This document shows, in pieces, positions 38,801 to 49,933 of a stretch of 64,000 nt of DNA. How positions within the stretch are numbered: the first letter of the stretch is position 1; each line of letters opens with the position of its first letter. This DNA is from Buxus sempervirens. Lineage: Eukaryota > Streptophyta > Magnoliopsida > Buxales > Buxaceae. The notes below the pieces were generated by a model, which was not told where the DNA came from, made no database searches, and saw only the letters and a list, made by a program, of their open reading frames with translations. Made by a program: the position numbers and the translations under genes. The stretch lies in NCBI GenBank assembly GCA_947561395.2, contig OX387188.1, positions 40,729,942 through 40,793,941 of the forward strand, read 5' to 3'.

Positions 38801-41800
38801 CTCAAATCTCTAGCTATCCTCACCAAGGAACCAAAATGATTGTTCTCTTATTGCATTTCACTTTCCAATTCTTGCTCAAATATTCTGCACCAATTTTTCT
38901 TGTTATTAGAGGAATAGCATGGTGCATGATGTGACAGATAACCAACTATTGTACAATTTTAAGGGGTGAGCAAAAAGAATCCATTTCTTATCACGAGGTT
39001 AACTATTGAAACCTTTGCCCCATATCGTTGCCATTGCGAATATGTTCATGTGCATTTTGTACATATCTTAAACTGAATCACTCTCTCCAAACAAAAGAAA
39101 CTCCTAAAAGTCATAAAATTCAAGAAGCAACTCAAAGATTCCTATTATAAAGGATACCGAATTAAAGAATTTGGCCTGAATAAAAAGATGCAATCGAAAA
39201 CTCCCGATTCATTAAAAGATTTTTTGGCAATGTCACATATTACGACCATCATGATCATAAAAATTCAATAACCACCAATGTCGGGTCAACGACACAAATC
39301 TTGTCTCCATCCCATTCTTATCAAAATCATAACTTCAGTTCATTCACATTTCTGTAAGCCTTGTTTTATAAACCATCAGCGGATCATATGTAAAAAAAAT
39401 GTAACAATCACTTCCAAACTAAGTCCTATTCAGCTAAGAAGAGCAAAATTCTTGCAAGTCAAAAATGACAGAGATGGATCCATATATCAGCTTTAATAGC
39501 CTGCTTTGCGACCTCAATAATTAAGATGGAACCTGTGAAAGATTTGAAATATATTCAAGATACAACAAATATCCAGATCACTTGAAAACCATAAATTTAA
39601 TCCCAAAATGAAAATCTCAATGTCACCAATATCATGGGAATAAAAGGTGAGAAATCTCAAACCTATACCTATCCACACCTTGTCACCAAAATGATTGTTC
39701 TCTTATTGCTTTTCACTTTCCACTTCTGGCTCAAATATTCTGCACCAATTTTTCTTCTTATCAGAGGAATAGCTTCGTGCATGATGTGACACATAACCTA
39801 CTATTGCAGAATTTTAACGGATGAGCATAAAGAATCGATTTCCTATCACGAGGTTAACTATTGAAAACTTTACCTCATATCGTTGCCATTGCGAATATGT
39901 TCATGTGCAATTTGTACATATCTTAAACCGAATCACTCTCCTCAAACAACAGAAACTCCTAAAAGTCAAAAAATTCAAGAAGCAACTCAAAGATTCCTAT
40001 TATAAAAGATACCAATATGAAGAATTTGGCCTAAATAAAAAGATGCAATCAAAAATTCCCAATTAATCAAGAGATTTTTTCGCAATGTCACCAACTACGA
40101 CCAACGGATCATCATCATCATAGAAATTAAACTTCAGTTCATTTACATTTCTAAAAGCCTCGATTTATTGACAATCAGCAGATCATATCTAGATAAAACG
40201 TGTCAATCACCACTAAACTAAGTCCTATACCACTAAAAGGGCAAAATTCTTGCAAGTAAAAATTGACAGAAAAAAATATATCTCCACTTATAAGCTTTAA
40301 TAACCCGCTTTGCGACCTTAATAATTAAGGAATAACCATTGAGATTTAAAATATATTCAAGATACAACAAATATCTAGATCACTTGAAAGGCATAAATTA
40401 AATCCCAAAGTGAAAATCACAGTGTCACCAATATCAAGGGAATAAAAGGTGAGAAATCTCAAACCTCTAGTTATCCTCACCTGCGCACCAAAATGATTGT
40501 TCTCTTATTGCTTCACTTTCTACTTCTAGCTCAAATATACTGCACCAATTTTTCTTGTTATCAGAGGAATAGCTTGGTGCATGATGCGACAAATAACCTA
40601 CTGTTGTAGAATTTTAAGGGTTGAGCATAAAGAATCAATTTCCTATCACGAGGTTAACAATTGAAAACTTTACCTCATATCGTTGCTATTGCGAATATGT
40701 TCATGTGGATTTTGTACATATCTTAAACTGAATCACTCTCCTAAAATAAGAGAAACTCCTAAAAGTCATAAAATTCAAGAAGCAAATCAAAGATTCCAAT
40801 TACAAAGGTTACCGAAGTAAAGAATTTCGCCTAAATAAAAAGATGTAATCGAAAACTCCCAATTCATTTCGAGATTTTTAGACAATGTCACATATTACGA
40901 CCAGCGGATCATCATCATCATAAAAATTCAATAACCACCAATCTCGGGTCAACAACAAAAATCTTGTCTCGATCCCATTCCTATCAAAATCATAACTTCA
41001 GTTCGTTTACTTTTCTGTAAGCCTTACTTTATTAAGCATTACTAGATCATATCTAGAAAAAATGTGTCAATCACCTCCAAACAAAGTCCTATACAGCTAA
41101 GCAGAGCAAAATTCTTACAAATAAAAATGACAGAAAAAAAATATCTCCACTTATCAACTTTAATAGCCTGCTTTGCGACCTCAATAATAAAGATGAAACC
41201 CGTGACAGATTTCAAATATATTCATGATACAACAAATATCTAGATCAATTGAAAGGCATAAATTTTTATTCCCAAAATGAAAATCTCGATGTCGCCAATA
41301 TCATGGTAATCTCAAACATCTTGCTATCCTCACCTGGGCACCAAAATGATTGTTCTCTTATTGATTTTCACTTTCCACTTCTGGCTCAAATATTCTGCAC
41401 CAATTTTTCTTGTTATCAGAGGAATAACTTCGTGCATGATGTGACAGATAACTACTGTTGTAGAATTTTAAGGGATGAGCACAAAGAATCCATTTCCTAT
41501 CACAAGGTTAACTATTGAAAACTTTACCTCATAACGTTGCAATTGAGAATATGTTCATGTGCATTTTGTACATATCGTAAACTGAATCACTCTCCTCAAA
41601 CAACAGAAACTCCCAAAAGTCAGAAAAATCAAGAAGCAACACAAAGATTCCAATTACAGAGGTTACCCAGGTAAAGAATTTCGCCTAAATAAAAAGATGC
41701 AATCGAAAACTCCCAATTCATTTAGAGATTTTTTGGCAATGTCACCAATTACTACTAGCGGATCATGATCATCATAAAAATACAATAACAACCAATGTCG

Positions 41801-44800
41801 GGTCAACGACACAAATTTTGCCTCCATCCCATTCTTATCAAAATCATAACTTCAGTTCATTTACATTTCTGTATGCCTTGTTTTATCAAACATCAGAAGA
41901 TCATATCTAGAAAAAATGTCACTCACCTCCAAAAAAAATCCTATACAGCTAAGAAGAACAAAATTCTAGCAAGTCAAAAATGCCAGAGAAAAAATATCTC
42001 CACTTATCAACTTTAATAGCCCGCTAAGCGACCTCAATAATTAAGATAAAACCCGTGACAGATTTAAAATATATTCAAGATACAACAAATATCTAGATCA
42101 CTTGAAAGGCATAAATTTAATCCAAAAATGAAAATCTCAATGTCACCAATATCATGGGAATAAAAGTTGAGAAATCTCAAACCTCTACCTATCGTCACCT
42201 GGGCACCAAAATGACTGTTCTCCTATTGCTTTTAAATTCCAACTTCTGGCTCAAATATTGTGCACCAATTGTTCTTGCTATCAGAGGAATAGCTTGGTGT
42301 ATGATGTGACAGATAACCTACTATTGTAGAATTTTAAGGGATGAGCATAAAGAAACCAATTCCTATCACGAGCCTAACTATTGAAAACTTTACCTCATAT
42401 CGTTGCAATTGAAAATATGTTCATGTGCATTTTGTACATATCCTAAACTGAATCACTCTCCTCAAACAACAGAAACTCCAAAAAGTCATAAAATTCAAGA
42501 AGCAACTCAAACATTCCAACTACACAGATTATCGAAGTAAAGAATTTCACCTAAATAAAAAGATGCAATCGAAAACTCCCAATTCATTTAGAGATTTTTT
42601 GGCAATGTCACATATTACGACTAGCGGATCATCATCATCATAAAATTCAATAACCACCAACCTCAGATCAACGACACACAACTTGTCTCGATCCCATTCT
42701 TATCAAAATCATAACTTCAGTTCATTTACATTTCTGTAAGCCTTGTTTTATTAACCATCTGCAGATCATATATAGAAAAAATGTGTCAAACACCTCCAAA
42801 CTAAGTCCTATACAGCTAAGAAGAGCAAAATTCTAGCAAGTCAAAAATGACAGAAAAAATATCTCCACTTATCAGCTTTAATAGCCTGCTTTGCGACCCT
42901 AATAATTAATATGGAACCCGTGAAAGATTTGAAATATATTCAAGATACAACAAATATCCAGATCACCTAAAAAGCATAAATTTAATCCCAAAATGAAAAT
43001 CTCAGTAACACCAATATCATGGGAATAAAAGGTGAGAAATCTCAAACATCAACCTATCATCACCTGGTCACCAAAATGATTGTTCTCTTATTGCTTTTCA
43101 CTTTCCACTTCTAGCTCAAATATTCTACACCAATTTTTCTTCATATCATACGAATAGGTTGGTGCATGATGTGACAAATAACCTTCTATTGCATAATTTT
43201 AGGGGACGAGCATAAAGAATCCATTTCCTATCACGATGTTAACTATACAAACTTTACCTCATATCGTTGCCATTGAGAATATGTTCGTGCGCACTTTTCA
43301 CATGTCTTAAATTGAATCACTCTCCTCAAACAACAGAAACTCGCAAAAGTCATATAATTCAAGAAGCAACTCAATGATTCCAATTACACGGGTTACGGAA
43401 GTAAAGAATTTCGCCTAAATAAAAAGATGCAATCGAAAACTCCCAATTCATTTAGAGATTTTTTGGCATTGTCACAAATTACGACCAACGGATCACGATC
43501 ATAATAAAAATTCAATAACCATCAATGTCGGGTCAGCGACACAAATCTTGTCTCCATCCCATTCTTATCAAAATAATACCTTCAGTACATTTACAATTTT
43601 GTAATCCTTGTTTTATTCACAAACAGCATATCATATCTCAAAAAAATGTGTCAATCACCTCCAAACTAAATCCTATGCAGCTTAGAAGAGAAAAATTCTT
43701 GCAAGTCAAAAATGACAGAGAAAAAATATCTCCACTTATGAGCTATAATAGCCTACTATGCAACGTCAAAAATTAAGATGAAACCCGTAACAGATTTAAA
43801 ATATTTTCAAGATACAACAAATATCTAGATCACTTGAAAAGCATAAATTTAATCCCAAAATGAAAATCCCAGTGTCAACGATATCATGGGAATGAAAGTT
43901 GAGAAATCTCAAACCTCTACCTATCGTCACCTGGGCACCAAAATGATCGTTCTCTTATAGCTTTTAACTTTCCCCTTCCAGCTCAAATATTTTGCACCAA
44001 TTCTTCTTGCTATCAAAGAAATAGCTTGGTGTATGATGTGACAGATGACCTACTGTTGTAGAATTTTAAGGGGTGACAATAAAGAATCCATTTCCAATCA
44101 CAAGGTTAACTATTGAAAACTTTACCTCATATCGTTGCAATTGAGAATATGTTCATGTGCACTTTGTACATATCTTAAACTAAATCACTTTCCTCAAACA
44201 ACAGAAACACCAAAAAGTCATAAAATTCAAGAAGCAACTCAAAGATTCCAATTACACAGGTTACCAAAGTAAAGAATTTCGCCTAAATAAAAAGATGCAA
44301 TCGAAAAAGTCCCAATTCATTTAGAGATTTTTTGGCAATGTCACCAATTACGACCAACGGATCATCATCATCATAAAAATTCAATAACCACCAATGTCGA
44401 GTCTAAGACACAAATCTTGTCTCTATCCCATTCTTATCAAAATGATAACTTCAGTTGATTTACATTTTTGTAAGCCTTGATTTATTAACCATCAACAGAT
44501 CATATCTAGGAAAAATGTGCCAATCACCACCAAACTAAGTCCTATACAGCTAAGAAGACCAAAATTCTTGCAATGCCAAAAATGACATCGAAAACATATC
44601 TCTACTTATCAGCTAATGTAAGCATGCTTTGATACCTCAATAATTAAGATGAACCCCATGACAGATTTAAATATATTCAAGATACAACAAATATCTAGAT
44701 CACTTAAAATTCCTAAATTTAATCCCAAAATGAAAATCTCAGTGTCACCAATATCATGGGAATAAAAGGTGAGAAATCTCAAACCTCTTACTATCCTCAC

Positions 44801-45200
44801 CTGGGCACCAAAATGATTTTTCTCTTATTGCTTTTGACTTTCCACTTCTGGTTCAAATATTCTGCACCAATTTTTCTTGTTATCAGAGGAATAGCTTTGT
44901 GAATCATGTGACAGATAACCTACTGTTGTAGAATTTTAAGGGATGAGCATAAAGAATCCATTTCCTATCAGGAGGTTAACTATTGAAAACTTTACCTCAT
45001 ATCGTTGCCATTGCAAATATGTTCAATTGCATTTTGTACATATCTTAAACTCAATCACACTCCGCAAACAACAGAAACTCTTGAAAGTCATAAAATTCAA
45101 GATGCAACTCAAGGATTACAATTATAAAGGATACCGAAGTAAAGAATTTTGACTAAATAAAATGATGCAATCAAAAACTCCCAATTCAGTTAAAGAATTT
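26852..45200. repeat. Satellite subfamily 2 domain (core), with higher-order structure
   Basis: Monomers share ACCACCAATGTCGGGTCAA, TTCATTTACATTTCTGTAAG, AACTAAGTCCTATACAGC and CTTTAATAGCCTGCTTTGCGA. Private variants recur at fixed spacing. TTTACTTTTCT.TAAGCCTT occurs at about 35,878, 38,484 and 41,004, and CGTCAGAGATT-type variants at about 35,200 and 37,810. This is about 2.6 kb, or three monomers. Longer segments are duplicated at a distance: 28.26-29.46 kb with 41.40-42.61 kb, 31.0-32.25 kb with 43.1-44.3 kb, and 36.62-37.10 kb with 44.34-44.80 kb. Confidence 0.75.
30558..30822 (-). mobile_element. 5'-truncated LINE 3' end inserted in the satellite
   Basis: A T12 tract at 30,558-30,569 starts the insert. 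On the minus strand it reads ERNNRIFENKERSRDAL, the classic end of plant L1 ORF2, then a short C-terminal tail, a leader-like 3' region and poly(A). The satellite resumes at CTTATCAGC (30,823). About 38 bp of the monomer expected at the junction is absent and no target duplication is seen, so insertion was accompanied by a small target deletion. Confidence 0.85.
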
Positions 45201-45565
45201 TTGGCAATGTCACCAATAACTACCAGCGGATCATCGGCATCATCATAAAAATTCAATACCCACCAAAGTCGGGTCAGTGACACGAATCTTGTGTCCATCC
45301 CATTCTTATCAAAATAACAACTTCAGTTGATTTACATTTTTTTAAGCCTTATTTTATTAACCATCAGTAGATCATATCTAGTAAAAATTCTTGCAAGCCA
45401 AAAATGACACAATAAAAAATATCTTCCCTTATCAGCTTCAATAAGCCTGCTTTACTACCTCAATAATTAAGATGAACCCTTCGACAAATTAAAAAGATAT
45501 TCGTGGTAAAACAAATATCTCGATCACTTGAAAGGCCTAAATATAATTTCAAAATGAAAATCTCA

Positions 45566-46920
45566 TTTTTGATTATGTTTTCCACAATTCATTCTATTTT
45601 GTGGCCTCAAACTGAATCAACTGAGTCAAGGCAGACCATTGGTCTAAAGAACAGTTTAGGAATGCTCAATTATTGCTCTCACCAAGTTGGGAATATAATA
45701 CTTCATCAAAGAGTAATTTTCCTCCTGTTTTATATTACATTACTTCCCACTACTAGAATCGATGAACCACTCATTTTGAATCCCTGAAGTTACTTGCTGC
45801 TACACCACTCATTTTGGGTCCTGAAGTTACTTAACAGCAGCAAATAGATCCAAACTTCTCATGTTAACTAAAAAATTCATATGCATCACTACTGCCAAAT
45901 GATAATTTACAGAGTGCTCCTATAAAAAATCATAACACCCTTAAGGCTAAAAGGACTCACAAGTACAACAGATAGATCAAGCCTTTTGCCAGAATCATTT
46001 TCTGATTGTAGACTGATTAATTTAGGAGTGCTGGGTAACCATGCTGTGTCATATTCCACCAACAACAACTAGAATCAGACATTGTAAAATTGCAAGATGC
46101 AAGTTATATAAGACATCCAAATCAAACTTAGCCATCTAACATATTGTCAAACAATGAACCAATATTATTAAATGCAATTTCGTCATCCACGAGAAATCTT
46201 GTATTAGCAAATAGACTCATATCATGTTAAAATCAACAGCCAAACCAATAATATGAGATTAATCATGAACTTAGCATACTTTCTTGAACAATTAAAACAT
46301 TAGGGATAGTAAAATGATTTCTAGATTTGTCAACATGATAAAGAACAGCTACAGTAGCTTGTTTTATTCCTATGAGCGTACTGCTAATAATCAAGTATGA
46401 GCTTAGACATCTTCTTTAAAAACCCATGTAAAATATGGAGCTAAAAATTCTGGTTGCCAGCACTGCTCCAGCTGGAAATTCTCTCAGGCTACATTACTAA
46501 AGAACGATAGATAGAAAATCCCATACAAGAAGCATAATTTTATGACCAAATGCTACACAGGAACATTGAAGAACGAAAGATAGAAAACTAAGTATGTGGA
46601 CTTCATTAAAATTTACATTCTGCAATGATAAGTATGAGCACACTAACCCGTGTAATGAAGCTGTTTTTAAATACCAGCAAATAATCAAACTATTAAATTA
46701 TCAATCACATCCTAAAAACTAAACTCAGATTCTATCTCATCCTAAAAAACTAGAGATACAAAATATAGAATTTTCGAAATAACAGTCTATAATGATATTA
46801 CTGAATTGAAACAATCCTGATTACAATCAGAACATTCAACTAAAACAGCAGCAACTCTTATAGAAATCCTATATCTCCAATCACCAACGCATCATAAAGA
46901 AGATAACAATGAAAGGCTTA
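45566..46920. other. Unique sequence right of the satellite; possible intron
   Basis: No coding segment is recognised. A 38-bp motif is present twice (45,767-45,795 and 45,805-45,832, CCACTCATTTTG..TCCTGAAGTTACTT). If the leader exon at 46,921 onward is real, this is the start of its first intron on the minus strand. Confidence 0.45.
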
Positions 46921-47330
46921 CCTGATTCAGACGAATATGGGTGCTTTAAAAAATTGGCTTTATCAGCTCTTGACTCTCAGAAAATGAAAGCAGATGAGGA
47001 ATGCGTCTCACGTAGCAGATACACAAACTTAAAGTTTCTTTCGTTGAGGAGTGGAGAGACTTGCGAGTGAGAAAGCACTTCGTGGTGGAGCTGCTGCGAC
47101 AGGAAGAAGAGTGGTGCTAACTGCGACAGAGAAAAATGAGAGAAACAGAGAGAAGCTTGCGTGAGGATTGTCGCAGGTGGGGTTGCGACTGAGAGGATCT
47201 ACACAGAGGAGTAGATCCTCTGGCTACTGAACCAAGAAAGAAAGATTAGAGAAGGTAGAAGGGGGATCTGATCAAGCATGGACCATTCCGGCTGAATATC
47301 GACGGTTCGAAGCACATCGGCGCCGGAAAT
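46921..47330 (-). other. Likely 5' leader exon of an unidentified minus-strand gene
   Basis: On the minus strand CTGAATCAG is followed by GTAAGCC (donor at 46,919-46,920), a full plant 5' splice consensus. The exon upstream is CT-rich leader-like text without an in-frame ATG after about 47,290. A TATA-like AATATAATATT lies at about 47,330-47,342. I found no coding exon leftward before the satellite starts at 45,565, so the first intron could be long and could include the array. The product is unknown. The exon's upstream limit is a guess. Confidence 0.45.
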
Positions 47331-47344
47331 ATTATATTGTAGCG

Positions 47345-47619
47345 GCGTTCAGGGAGAGCACCCCCCGGTCTTGGCTTTACATTTCCGGGCGTCAGCTTGT
47401 TCGTCCCGGTGATGGGGTAGAGGAGCCATCAAGGGCGAAATCGAAGTCGGCCCCGATGGGTTGCGAGTCCAGCCGTCAAGAGCAAGAGAGGGATCAAAGG
47501 GAGGGTCGATCAGGTGGTTGGGGAGGAGCGAAAGAGGTTTTCGTGCCAAACCGTCTGCACTAAAGGGGAAAAATCCCATATCAAAGAAAATTAAGCCGTC
47601 GAACAGACGATTAGAGACT
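47345..47619. other. GC-rich segment between promoter motifs and leader exon
   Basis: A minus-strand open frame of 136 codons spans 47,349-47,759, but it begins upstream of the telo-box, has no recognisable domain and owes its length partly to GC content. It may be part of a longer 5' leader. I do not call a protein here. Confidence 0.4.
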
Positions 47620-47686
47620 ACCCTAAACCCTAAACGCCAATAAGGGTTTTTTGTGTGGCTCTTATACTGTCGCGTTTGGCGGGAAA
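47620..47686. promoter_or_regulatory. Promoter with telo-box and E2F site
   Basis: ACCCTAAACCCTAAA (47,620-47,634) is a telo-box, common near starts of plant ribosomal-protein and cell-cycle genes. TTTGGCGGGAAA (47,675-47,686) is a full match to the E2F/DP consensus found in replication genes. The local GC content is far above the surroundings. The arrangement, upstream of the minus-strand leader exon, suggests a proliferation-linked promoter. Confidence 0.55.
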
Positions 47687-47760
47687 GCGTTTCGCCGCCT
47701 TCCTTTAAACACCAACGGGAAATTGCGACCGATCCCCTGTTTTCAACGGTTAGATTCATA

Positions 47761-48779
47761 GCTTCCTCGATTTTATTTTTTTTTGTTTTTGGTAGAAATC
47801 ACAACTTTTTTTATTAATATATAGTATTTAATCCGTGTAGCTTAATTATTACATTACTAGATAGTTGCTTTTAAATTTGAGTTCAGCCTTTGCAACGTCT
47901 ATAAGCACAAGCCTCAAAGCACAAGCCTCAATTAAGCTCCACTCACTTCAATGTTCCCATGCTTCGAATCTCAAAAATTGTACAAGAAGCGTCAACATTA
48001 TATGCTAGTGTCTTAACAACAGGGGCATTGGGCAATAAAAGGATATTGTTATAATAAAAGCAATGAATAGTTAAGTATTTGTGAATTTAAAAGACTCATT
48101 ATATTTTCCTATTCATATTATTTGATAGAGTTCACAATCGAGATACTAAATTTTCACTTAACAATGATTGGATCCAAATAACTAGTTTCAAAAGAAAACA
48201 ACCAAGATTCATGAAATAAGGTGAAGTCAAAAACAAAAACTCATTGGATATAAATAATTAATGAGAAAGAACATTATAATCTTAAAGGATTAATAATAAA
48301 ATTGAGATTCTCATAATTGGTCAATCAGAAAAGATTTAAACTCTTATAATCTAACTAAAAATATAGTTTTTGAACTACTAGAGTGGATATAATATATATA
48401 TATTTCTATAGCGTGAGAAGGCCCATTGGGAAGCGTGTCTAAAACAATTCACTTCTTTCCCAAAATGCCCATTCACTATGTAGTTTGGGTTTTTAATAAT
48501 ACAAAGCTATACCCGTCTAAACTCAGCATTTTCATTCAAAACCCAGTGAATTTGTAACTGCTCCCCTCCGCTTCTCTCTCCATTCCCTCATTCCACGTGC
48601 AATACTGCACGTGCACCCCTACTAGTATATATAATTTGAGAGACCTTTTTGGTGTTAAAGAAAGTGAATTTATAAACTTAGAAAGAAACATTTTGCAAAC
48701 AAAATGGGTAGCATAGGTGACATGTGCCTTCCATTTCATAAGTGAAATTAGCAAAATGTCGAAATTTCTCTTACTTCAT
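47761..48779. other. Intergenic, AT-rich; nothing identified
   Basis: It contains a short direct repeat (GCACAAGCCTCAA twice, about 47,907-47,932) and a TA-rich patch near 48,390. No gene or element boundaries are found. Confidence 0.5.
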
Positions 48780-48900
48780 TCATGAAACGGGCGGCACAGG
48801 TAGCACGTTCGCTCATGCCTAGTTTCGGTGCTGCTTTCAACTAGCATGGATGAAATTTCGGTGGCATGGGCGAAATTTCAACAGCATGGGCAAAATTTCC
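48780..48900. repeat. Short AGCATGGGC-GAAATTTC triplicate motif
   Basis: Three near-copies of GCATGG(A/G)(T/C)(G/A)AAATTTC occur in a row (about 48,845-48,898). Preceding text (CGGGCGGCACAGGTAGCACG, TTTCGGTGCTGC) resembles the interior of the hAT-type MITE at 60,753-61,111, which also carries ACGAAATTTCAGCG twice. This may be a remnant of a related element. No ends could be defined. Confidence 0.35.
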
Positions 48901-49933
48901 CAAAAATTATATTTCTTGGTTAGAATTCTGGATAAACTCTCACTTTTTTTTTCTTCTTCTTCTTTTTATTTCTTTTAATTTTTTTTTCCTCTTAGAAGAA
49001 GCATTGAGGACGGGGTTGGTGAGGGATTTCCTATGTTGAATTAATTCCATGTAGGTATGATTTTCTTATTTATTTTGGTTATATATATATATCAAACCTT
49101 TTTTATTTTTTTATTACCACTTGGTACACTTATGATTTTCTTATTTATTTCGGCAATTACTAGCAACTGGCATATAGAGCACATAGTAAAGCCAATGTGT
49201 ATAGCAAAATATCTTCTAGCCTTGATGTGATTGGCCTATAAAAATTAAGAAAATTATACGCATAACTATCAATTGGATTTTTAATTTTCACAGGTCAATC
49301 ATAACCTTGTTCTAGCAAGGCTAGCCATATGATTTTTTGCTGCAAACAATACAGCATCGAATAAGCTACAATATTAGTAAAATTTTGTCAGTTGCTAGTA
49401 AGTACTGGAATAAACAAATAAATAAAACAGCACATAAAAAACATATAAATAAAATAGAAAAAATAACGCTATGGAGTATTTCTTGGTGTTTAATCACTTT
49501 CACAGTTTCACTTCATGACAAGAGCAAGAAAAACCATTAGCAATAAGATGATTGAAATCACTGAGCTGAGGACAATTGGAAACTTCATTTTAAGCCACAC
49601 ATTCAATGCACAAGAAACAAGCTTTTGACATCTGGGTCATTCGCTGGTTGTCTTGTGGCTGATCCATGCATCATTATGCTCGCTAAATCTCTGCTTTCCT
49701 CGCCATTATTTATTAGGTCTATCTAATTATAAACAAGTGGCTAGAATTTTGGCTTAGAGAAATACAGACATAAAACTGGATAGATAATCCAATATATATA
49801 TATATATATATATATGAATTATAACGATCATGGGATTGAAGCATTAATTACCTTATTTGTGAAAGAGCCTAGAAAGATTTGAAGCTCTCTGTAGTTGGAT
49901 TAGGGAATACTTAAATTTTTCAAAAGGATTCAA
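48901..49933. other. Intergenic, with (TA)n tract and promoter-proximal region
   Basis: T-rich tracts lie at 48,943-48,990, and a (TA)n tract at about 49,792-49,815 lies some 120 bp upstream of the Lys/Glu-rich open frame, where it could act as its TATA region. Nothing else is recognised. Confidence 0.4.

Larger units (their letters stand above)
16983..45565. repeat. Tandem satellite array, about 31 monomers of about 0.87 kb
   Basis: One AT-rich unit repeats head to tail. Recurrent landmarks per unit are CCAATCACCTCCA, GAGCAAAATTCTTGCAAG, ATATTCAAGATACAACAAAT, TCACCAATATCATGGGAATA, GAGAAATCTCAAACCTCT, TTGTTATCAGAGGAATAGCT, AAGAATCCATTTCCTATCA, AAACTTTACCTCATATCGTT, ATCTTAAACTGAATCACTCT, GATGCAATCGAAAACTC and a short ATC microsatellite before AAAAATTCAATA. 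Spacing of CCAATCACC is 869, 870, 871, 865, 867, 866, 849, 866 in the first units. Two insertions account for the large gaps. Shortened monomers lie near 40,130 and 45,390. No RNA-gene promoter, convincing protein or other function is evident. Confidence 0.97.

Noticed and set aside
16983-45565. CRISPR array or rDNA spacer reading of the tandem repeats
   Set aside because: The units are 0.87 kb and diverged throughout, with no repeat-spacer alternation; no rRNA sequence was recognised.
47620-47634. Interstitial telomeric array
   Set aside because: There are only two CCCTAAA units, in a promoter context; this is a telo-box.
47349-47759. 136-codon minus-strand protein
   Set aside because: It spans the telo-box and E2F promoter motifs, has no domain, and the GC-rich context favours chance open frames.
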